Assembly (NCBI GenBank): GCA_910588185.1
Contig: CAJUQR010000001.1
Coordinates: 62,001 to 126,000 of the forward strand
Direction of reading: 5' to 3'
Source: an uncultured Peptostreptococcaceae bacterium
GTDB taxonomy: Bacteria > Bacillota > Clostridia > Peptostreptococcales > Anaerovoracaceae
DNA: 64,000 bases
Part shown: positions 59,701 to 64,000 of the stretch, piece by piece
How the letters are laid out: every line of letters begins with the position of its first letter
How positions within the stretch are numbered: position 1 is the first letter of the stretch
Notes under the pieces: generated by a model
The model's input: the letters and a program-made list of their open reading frames with translations, nothing else
Told to the model about the DNA's origin: nothing
Databases searched by the model: none
Program-made: the position numbers and the translations under genes

Positions 59701-60441
59701 CACTGTAGGAGGCTCTGCCGGCCTTAACTTTCTGTATATCTCTTTTAAACCGTCCTCATAGTTTGCAGCAGTATCTTTTTCGAGAGTCTTTTTTAGTCTT
59801 GGATCTTCACCGAAAATTCCTAAAATCTCTTCATCGCTTCCAAATCCCAAAGCTCTCAACAATGTAGTTACAGGCTGTTTCCTAGTACGGTCAACTCTTA
59901 CAGAGATAATCTCGTTTGAATCAGTTTCATATTCAAGCCATGCACCTCTGTTAGGGATGATTGTTGTTGAAAACAGTCTATTGTTGGACTTATCATATGT
60001 TACGTCATAATAAGGTCCAGGTGAACGAACTAGCTGGGTAACGACAACTCTTTCTGCGCCGTTGTAGATGAAAGTTCCCTTTTCTGTCATAATAGGGAAA
60101 TCACCCATAAATACTTCCTGCTCTTTTACTTCTCCGGTTTCTTTGTTAATAAGTCTTACTTTTACTTTTAGCGGAGCAGCGTATGTCACATCCCTTTCCT
60201 TACATTCTTCTTGCTCGTATTTAGGAGCATCTGTAAGGGAATAATCAATGAATTCTAATACGAGATTATCCGCATAGTCTTTAATCGGAGAAATATCCTC
60301 AAAGACTTCTCTCAGGCCTTCTTCAATGAACCAATTATATGATTCTGTCTGAATCTGGATAAGATTCGGCATCTCGCAGACTTCGTTGATTTTAGCGAAT
60401 GTCATACGTTCTTTTCTACCTACTTGTATAGGTCTTGGCAT
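56728..60441 (-). CDS. rpoB: RNA polymerase beta subunit
   Basis: 1237 residues with the ATG at 60441, 8 nt after AAGGAG. GTG at 60450 and ATG at 60447 lie too close to that site. The rifampicin region SSQLSQFMDQNNPLAELTHK is normal (near 489-508), with RRLSALGPGG following. The C-terminus beyond about 1160 is very acidic (EDDEEIQIKE.. to DFEEDFKDE), a tail of roughly 80 residues that adds to the usual length. Confidence 0.99.
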   Translation of the reverse strand: MPRPIQVGRKERMTFAKINEVCEMPNLIQIQTESYNWFIEEGLREVFEDISPIKDYADNLVLEFIDYSLTDAPKYEQEECKERDVTYAAPLKVKVRLINKETGEVKEQEVFMGDFPIMTEKGTFIYNGAERVVVTQLVRSPGPYYDVTYDKSNNRLFSTTIIPNRGAWLEYETDSNEIISVRVDRTRKQPVTTLLRALGFGSDEEILGIFGEDPRLKKTLEKDTAANYEDGLKEIYRKLRPAEPPTVESARALLNSLFFDPKRYDLAKVGRYKYNKKLGLSNRINGVTVADDVINPSTGEIMAEKGQKISRDLAFEIENAGVEYVYAYGLDKEKEDQVTKIIGNNFVDIAGYVDFDVTELKVQDKVFYPVLREILDACSTEEELKEMLVDRKNELSPKHIIIEDIIASISYILNLNYGIGSIDDIDHLGNRRLRSVGELLQNQFRIGLARMERVVKERMTIQDIDVTTPQALMNIRPVTAAIKEFFGSSQLSQFMDQNNPLAELTHKRRLSALGPGGLSRERAGFEVRDVHHSHYGRMCPIETPEGPNIGLIGSLTTYGIINQYGFIETPYRVVDKATHRVTDEIHYLTADEEELMVVAQANEPLDSEGHFINTKVASRGEHGEIALMPRDQIDYMDVSPKQVVSVATAMIPFLENDDANRALMGSNMQRQAVPLLVTEAPMVGTGMEYKAARDSGVVILAKASGTVEFVDADSIVIRRDDNNQTDVYPLLKFKRSNQGTCINQRPIVSHGEHIEEGEVIADGPSTDLGEIALGKNLLIGFMTWEGYNYEDAIILNERLLMEDVLTSLHIEEYEAEARDTKLGAEEITRDIPNVGEDALKDLDEEGIIRIGAEVDSSDILVGKVTPKGETELTAEERLLRAIFGEKAREVRDTSLRVPHGETGIVVDVKIFSRENGDELPPGVNKLVRCYIATKRKINVGDKMAGRHGNKGVISRILPEEDMPFLENGQPLQVMLNPLGVPSRMNVGQVLEVHLGLAAKKKGWYISTPVFDGATEKDIINLLDECGYPKTGKLQLRDGRTGELFDNPVTVGYMYMLKLHHLVDDKIHARSTGPYSMVTQQPLGGKAQFGGQRFGEMEVWALEAYGAAYTLQEILTVKSDDIVGRVKTYEAIVKGENIPTPGIPESFKVLIKEMQALGLDVKVLSEDDEEIQIKEASEYDDDLPNIEGIMDIEAELENDKKIFNEGFTEESVDGEEGTDAFEGEDDSDADFEEDFKDE

Positions 60442-60491
60442 CTTCATCACTCCTTATATTCTTAACAAATTACTTTGTGTGGCAGTCTAAT

Positions 60492-60520
60492 ATTATATTA
60501 TAGATACGTCAATTAATCAA
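60492..60520 (-). promoter_or_regulatory. Promoter of the rpoB-rpoC operon
   Basis: Minus strand TTGATT (60520-60515), 17-bp spacer, perfect TATAAT (60497-60492), about 50 bp before the rpoB start. No rplL or rplJ gene lies upstream; the divergent MerR gene does. Confidence 0.7.
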
Positions 60521-60624
60521 GTAAATTTTGGTGTAAATTGGAGGAATTTTTCAAAAAGTTTGAAAACTGGGCAAAATAATATGAATAAATTTCTCAAAAT
60601 ATTGACTTTAAATTGAAAAACCTC

Positions 60625-60655
60625 TTGACCTTCTACTTGATGGAAGGTATACAAT
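60625..60655 (+). promoter_or_regulatory. MerR-type promoter with 19-bp spacer and operator dyad
   Basis: TTGACC (60625-60630), a 19-bp spacer, and TACAAT (60650-60655). The spacer holds the dyad ACCTTC (60628-60633) / GAAGGT (60643-60648). The overlong spacer with a central dyad is the hallmark of promoters activated by MerR proteins through DNA distortion. Confidence 0.85.
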
Positions 60656-60711
60656 TTATATGTCCCTGGTTGATAAAAGTCATACTAAGACATGTCAGGA
60701 GGAAAATCCTT

Positions 60712-61365
60712 ATGAAAATAAATGAAGTCGAAAAGATTATAGGCATAACAAAAAAGAATATACGCTTTTACGAAGAACAAGGCCTATTATCTCCCAGCAG
60801 AAATAGAGAAAACGGATATCGTGAATATGCTGAAGCCGATCTGGAAATCCTTGAACAAATCAAGTTATTTCGTAAACTTGGATTGCCCATTGAAGAAATC
60901 CGCTCAATGCAAAAGGGTTATTCTACAGTAGCCGACAGCATGAAACGTCATCTCATAACAATTGAAAGAGAACGTCAAAACTTATCACAAGCACAGGAAC
61001 TCTGTAAAACTCTCAGTTCAAAAGAAATCATGCTTAAAGAACTCAATGCTCATGACTTGCTGATTAATATGAACCAAATGGAAAAGTCGGGCACATCATT
61101 TAAGAACATCAAAAACAATGATATATCTCCGATAAGATATGTCGGAGCAGTTGTCGCTTCTATAGTTATGACAATCTTCATGGCTATAATTTTCTTCATA
61201 ATGCTATGGGCATTTCAAACAAAGCCTGAAGAATCACCACCGCTGCCATTAATTATAGTTTTGATGGCAATTCCAGTGGTAATTATTATCGGAGTTGTTT
61301 TTTCGCTAATTCAGCGTATAAGTGAAATAAAGAAAGGGGAGACAGATGATGCAAAAAAATTCTAA
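60712..61365 (+). CDS. MerR-family regulator fused to a two-TM C-terminal domain
   Basis: 217 residues. The N-terminal winged helix-turn-helix MKINEVEKIIGITKKNIRFY (1-20) with EEQGLLSPSR is the MerR signature, followed by a dimerisation coiled coil to about 115. Two hydrophobic segments (about 142-168 and 178-203) put the C-terminus at the membrane, unusual for a transcription factor. AGGAGG lies 9 nt before the ATG at 60712; the frame is open further back, but through the promoter. It overlaps the next gene by 20 bp. Confidence 0.88.
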   Translation: MKINEVEKIIGITKKNIRFYEEQGLLSPSRNRENGYREYAEADLEILEQIKLFRKLGLPIEEIRSMQKGYSTVADSMKRHLITIERERQNLSQAQELCKTLSSKEIMLKELNAHDLLINMNQMEKSGTSFKNIKNNDISPIRYVGAVVASIVMTIFMAIIFFIMLWAFQTKPEESPPLPLIIVLMAIPVVIIIGVVFSLIQRISEIKKGETDDAKKF

Positions 61366-61594
61366 CAAAAAAAGCGGCGCAATTATTTCGGCATCCGTAA
61401 TAGTAACCATAGCACTTTTATTTGTAAGCATAATTGTCCTTGTAATTTTAGGAATTAATAGTTTAATCGCAACATGGTTTCTGTTATTATATATAGGGGT
61501 AATTTTAGCTGTAATTATAGGTGTCTTGGTTTCTTTGGCGCAAAGGTTAAAAGAATTAAAAAACGGAGAAGCTGAAGAAGCTAAAAAATATTAA
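61346..61594 (+). CDS. Small two-TM membrane protein related to the MerR C-terminus
   Basis: 82 residues with two TM helices (about 12-36 and 40-64). The end, GVLVSLAQRLKELKNGEAEE, mirrors the end of the preceding regulator (GVVFSLIQRISEIKKGETDD), so the two membrane domains are paralogous. GGGGAG lies 4 nt before the first ATG and 7 nt before a second. Its start lies inside the regulator gene. A signalling or stability partner of the regulator is an inference. Confidence 0.78.
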   Translation: MMQKNSNKKSGAIISASVIVTIALLFVSIIVLVILGINSLIATWFLLLYIGVILAVIIGVLVSLAQRLKELKNGEAEEAKKY

Positions 61595-61615
61595 AAATCA
61601 ATTAGGAGGTAACTT

Positions 61616-61927
61616 ATGTTATTGTTAACTATCAATTACGTTCCCGGAAAAGAAATCGAAGCTTTAGGTATTGCAAAGGGAACCACCGTTCAAACTAAAA
61701 ATTTTGGAAAAGACTTTATGGCAGGCATGAAAACGCTGGTTGGAGGAGAACTTTCTTCATACACTGAAATGCTAAACGAGGCTCGCCAAATCGCAACTAA
61801 AAGAATGGTTGATGAAGCAGCGGCTCTCGGCGCAGATGCTATAATTAATGTCCGCTACGGTTCTGCATCAATGATGCAAGGCGCTGCAGAAGTTGTTGTA
61901 TATGGAACAGCAGTAAAATTCAAATAA
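61616..61927 (+). CDS. YbjQ-family (DUF74) protein
   Basis: A 103-residue soluble protein of the YbjQ/heavy-metal-binding-like family, which assembles as pentamers. Signatures: the start with IEALGIAKGTTV (about 14-25), the MLNEARQIATKRMVDEAAAL helix (49-68) and GADAIINVRYGSA (69-81). Metal binding is a family name, not demonstrated here. AGGAGGTAACTT precedes the ATG. Third gene of the MerR operon. Confidence 0.88.
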   Translation: MLLLTINYVPGKEIEALGIAKGTTVQTKNFGKDFMAGMKTLVGGELSSYTEMLNEARQIATKRMVDEAAALGADAIINVRYGSASMMQGAAEVVVYGTAVKFK

Positions 61928-61943
61928 ATATCTTACGATTTGT

Positions 61944-61969
61944 AAGGGACGCTTTAAGTGTCCCTTTTA
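61944..61969 (+). terminator. Terminator of the MerR operon
   Basis: AAGGGACGC (61944-61952) pairs with GTGTCCCTT (61958-61966) with a G-T pair, then TTTTA. Confidence 0.75.
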
Positions 61970-62278
61970 TAATGTTTAAATTCTATTGATGTCGAAATTT
62001 GTCTAATCTGTCAACAGATTTGACAAAATCCGAAGAATTAATTGCAAAAATCCAACAAAATACTGCTATTTTTGACAACATTAATAAATATCAACTAAAT
62101 TTTACAAATCTCCACTTAGTCACACGGCAAAATTGTGCCCAAAAGCATGTTTTATTGACTTTTTATAAATATTTTTAGAATTTTGTCAAAGAATATGGCT
62201 TTTCAAAATAATATGTCCCCCCCCTCTGCATTTTTTATTGCACGAGCTTTTAACTTCTTTTAAAATGTATAAGTGTAG
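61970..62278. other. AT-rich non-coding region between two terminators
   Basis: About 310 bp between convergent genes. It holds a 30-bp near-perfect palindrome at 61998-62027 (TTTGTC-T-AATCTGT-CA-ACAGATT-T-GACAAA), preceded by TGTCGAAATT, and a run of eight C at 62217-62224. Several TTGACA/TTGACT hexamers occur, but no convincing -10 partner. No coding frame is seen. Confidence 0.6.
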
Positions 62279-62306
62279 AAAAGACCGCTCAAATGAGCGG
62301 TCTTTT
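62279..62306. terminator. Terminator of the NlpA-type lipoprotein gene
   Basis: AAAAGACCGCTC (62279-62290) and GAGCGGTCTTTT (62295-62306) form a perfect 12-bp stem with loop AAAT, active on either strand. Confidence 0.9.
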
Positions 62307-62314
62307 ATTAAAAA

Positions 62315-63145
62315 CTAACCTTCATAATCGAAGATCTTATAAGCACCACCAAATGCTTGATCAAATTTATTTTTATATTCTTCAGTACTTGTTACTTCTA
62401 TCAAAGCTTTTGCCCATTCTGATTCTTCATCGCCTTTATTTACGAAGAAACCAGTAGGATAATTTACATAATCACCATCTTCTGCAAGATAAGAATAAGC
62501 GTCAATACCTGCATTTCTCATAACAGAAGAGAATGATATAGAAGCATCTGCATCCTGATATGAACCTGCTGTGTTTGTTGTTTCCACTTCAACAATCTGT
62601 AAGTTCTTTGGATTTTCCTTAATATCTAAAACAGTATAATAATCGCCTGTTTTATCTCCCAATTTGATCAATCCAAGTTTATCTAAGAACAATAATGAAC
62701 GGTGCATATTTGCAGGGTCATTAGACACTATTATTTTTCCGTCTTGAGGGATCTTATCAATTGAATCCCATTTTGCAGAATAAAGTCCAAATATTGACGC
62801 ATAAGTAAATCCATCTACCATTGTTAATTCAGCATCATTTTGCTCGTTAAAATTCTTAACCCAAGGCAAATGGTTAAGCAGCAATGCGTCTATTTCGTCA
62901 GCCTTTAAAGCTTCCGCAGGCAAATTATTTCCGTCAAACACTTTAATTTCAACTTCATATCCCTTTTCAGCCATTGCTTCTTTTACAGGTTGCAAAGCCT
63001 GTTCATTAAGAGGCATACATCCTATACTGATAGTTTTTTTATCGCTGTCTTTTCCGTCTTCTTTATCTGGAGAACATCCTGCAAATACTGAAACTACCAT
63101 TGCTAAGCAAAGTATCAACACTAATTTTTTAGAAATCTTTTTCAT
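62315..63145 (-). CDS. NlpA/MetQ-family substrate-binding lipoprotein
   Basis: A 276-residue lipoprotein, signal peptide 1-23 with lipobox FAGC and Cys24. The mature part has the NlpA fold pattern: ISIGCMPLNEQALQPVKEAM (about 39-58), the LNHLPWVKNFNEQND block, and NDPANMHRSLLFLDKLGLI (about 142-160). The family usually supplies methionine to MetN-MetI. No ATPase or permease genes for it lie in the window. GGAGG lies 7 nt before the ATG. It follows the DUF169 gene by 48 bp. Confidence 0.88.
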   Translation of the reverse strand: MKKISKKLVLILCLAMVVSVFAGCSPDKEDGKDSDKKTISIGCMPLNEQALQPVKEAMAEKGYEVEIKVFDGNNLPAEALKADEIDALLLNHLPWVKNFNEQNDAELTMVDGFTYASIFGLYSAKWDSIDKIPQDGKIIVSNDPANMHRSLLFLDKLGLIKLGDKTGDYYTVLDIKENPKNLQIVEVETTNTAGSYQDADASISFSSVMRNAGIDAYSYLAEDGDYVNYPTGFFVNKGDEESEWAKALIEVTSTEEYKNKFDQAFGGAYKIFDYEG

Positions 63146-63193
63146 TTAAAATCCTCCATAAAATTTTTATTAAATAAACCCTATGCGGGGGTT

Positions 63194-64000
63194 CTACTTC
63201 TTGCCTGGCTCTTCTGCCAAACCTCCGACATAACAATTATCGTCATAATTTTTATTCATTATAACTTCAAGCTGTCCATCAAGTCCTGCCTCTATCAATT
63301 TTGCAGATATTTCTTTTTTATTTTTATTTCGCTCGAGAGGATTAACAGTATTTTTCAATCCCTCTACTACTTCTTCCATTAAATGATATGGCATTCCTAT
63401 ACCAAGCTCGTCCTTTTTCCAGCCAGCCAGCATTCTTGTGCCAGAACACATCATAGACATATTTATTTGATCAAGTTCATAAGGTCTAGATGTACATTCC
63501 TGGCATATTGCTGCCATTCCGGATAAACTGATATTTGAAGCATGTCCATTATAATAAGCATTTCCCTGGAAAAGCCTCATTGCATTAAACGGATTACATA
63601 CGAATATAACTGTATCAGGATTTGTTTCACAATCTTTAAGTGGCATAATTCCAACCCCATAAAGCTTATGTTCGCAGTACACCATACCCTTTGATACTTT
63701 CCTGCAAGTGGTCAAATCACGATAAGTTCCTTGTTTCAGTCTTCTGCTGCCATCCATGGATTCGTCTGTAGGCGCAGAAAGGCCAAGCGCTGTAGAACCT
63801 CCGCTGCAAGCCATATGTCCCAAATGTGCTTTTTGTGAAGTCCCAAGAGTTGCCCTTCTAACCATAGTGCAATATGACATTTTTCTCTTAGGTTCATCAG
63901 CCGGAAAGCTATCATATTCTTCCTTTGAAAGAAGAAAATATATTCCAACCGGCTGGCGGTCAAGTTCAAGTAAAACATCAATCCATTTTGCATTTTCTTT
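63194..64000 (-). CDS. DUF169-family protein (partial, start off the window)
   Basis: Frame open to the right edge, 268 residues visible. The family pattern includes LLELDRQPVGIYFLLSKEEY (about 10-30 of the visible part), which is the D-R-x-P-V-G-I start of DUF169, many cysteines, and NPFNAMRLFQGNAYYNGHAS. DUF169 is a domain of unknown function often found beside transporters or radical-SAM genes. The gene upstream of the NlpA-type lipoprotein suggests a shared operon. Confidence 0.8.
   Translation of the reverse strand, partial: KENAKWIDVLLELDRQPVGIYFLLSKEEYDSFPADEPKRKMSYCTMVRRATLGTSQKAHLGHMACSGGSTALGLSAPTDESMDGSRRLKQGTYRDLTTCRKVSKGMVYCEHKLYGVGIMPLKDCETNPDTVIFVCNPFNAMRLFQGNAYYNGHASNISLSGMAAICQECTSRPYELDQINMSMMCSGTRMLAGWKKDELGIGMPYHLMEEVVEGLKNTVNPLERNKNKKEISAKLIEAGLDGQLEVIMNKNYDDNCYVGGLAEEPGKK

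Noticed and set aside
62217..62224. Run of eight C as a phase-variable tract
   Set aside because: It lies between two terminators, outside any promoter or coding frame, so slippage would have no evident effect.

Overview
The window reads as chromosomal DNA of a low-G+C, probably endospore-forming anaerobic member of Bacillota, class Clostridia. The evidence is strong GGAGG-type ribosome binding sites throughout, the scr-dnaX-ebfC-recR-yaaL-bofA neighbourhood known from Bacillus, a BofA homologue, a SpoIIQ-like LytM protein behind a candidate forespore promoter, many TTG/GTG starts, and zinc-type S4, S14 and L36 proteins. A finer placement (for example Family XIII/Anaerovoracaceae) is only a guess from gene style.

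Left part (1-9.7 kb): the start of a probable xanthine phosphoribosyltransferase, an NSS-type sodium symporter, a YbaK-type deacylase with a YitT-family membrane protein, then bofA, yaaL, recR, ebfC, dnaX and the SRP RNA gene. Beyond the SRP RNA sits an accessory island. Two 308-bp direct repeats (6507-6814 and 8688-8995) bound a broken secreted serine protease and a translationally coupled lipoprotein. The middle of each repeat, a 136-bp core between 23-bp inverted repeats, is inverted in one copy relative to the other. One repeat also supplies the -35 box of the SRP RNA promoter. I regard this as the most unusual structure in the window.

Central part (9.1-31.3 kb): a PH-domain protein; an operon of a small membrane protein, pcrA, ligA and an amidinotransferase-type enzyme; then the S10-spc-alpha ribosomal super-operon on the minus strand (rpsJ through rplQ, with secY, adk, map, infA and rpoA). 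The S10 leader and a 360-nt spacer between rpsJ and rplC are rich in perfect hairpins.

Right-centre (31.8-48.2 kb): a plus-strand operon of a TetR regulator, a DUF308 membrane protein, an MMPL/RND-type exporter and a secreted heptad-repeat protein; a minus-strand nucleoside kinase-psuK-psuG operon for pseudouridine and nucleoside salvage; DUF378 and PC4-like proteins; an aminotransferase divergent from the SpoIIQ-like gene; and an operon of a YwaF-type membrane protein, a divergent aroD, ecfA1-ecfA2-ecfT and trmB.

Right end (48.3-64 kb): tuf, fusA, rpsG, rpsL, rpoC and rpoB on the minus strand with promoters before rpsL and rpoB; a divergent MerR-type regulator with membrane segments, with a textbook 19-bp-spacer promoter, a small membrane protein and a YbjQ protein; a non-coding stretch with a 30-bp palindrome; an NlpA-type lipoprotein; and a DUF169 gene running off the end. 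No rRNA, tRNA or CRISPR array was seen.
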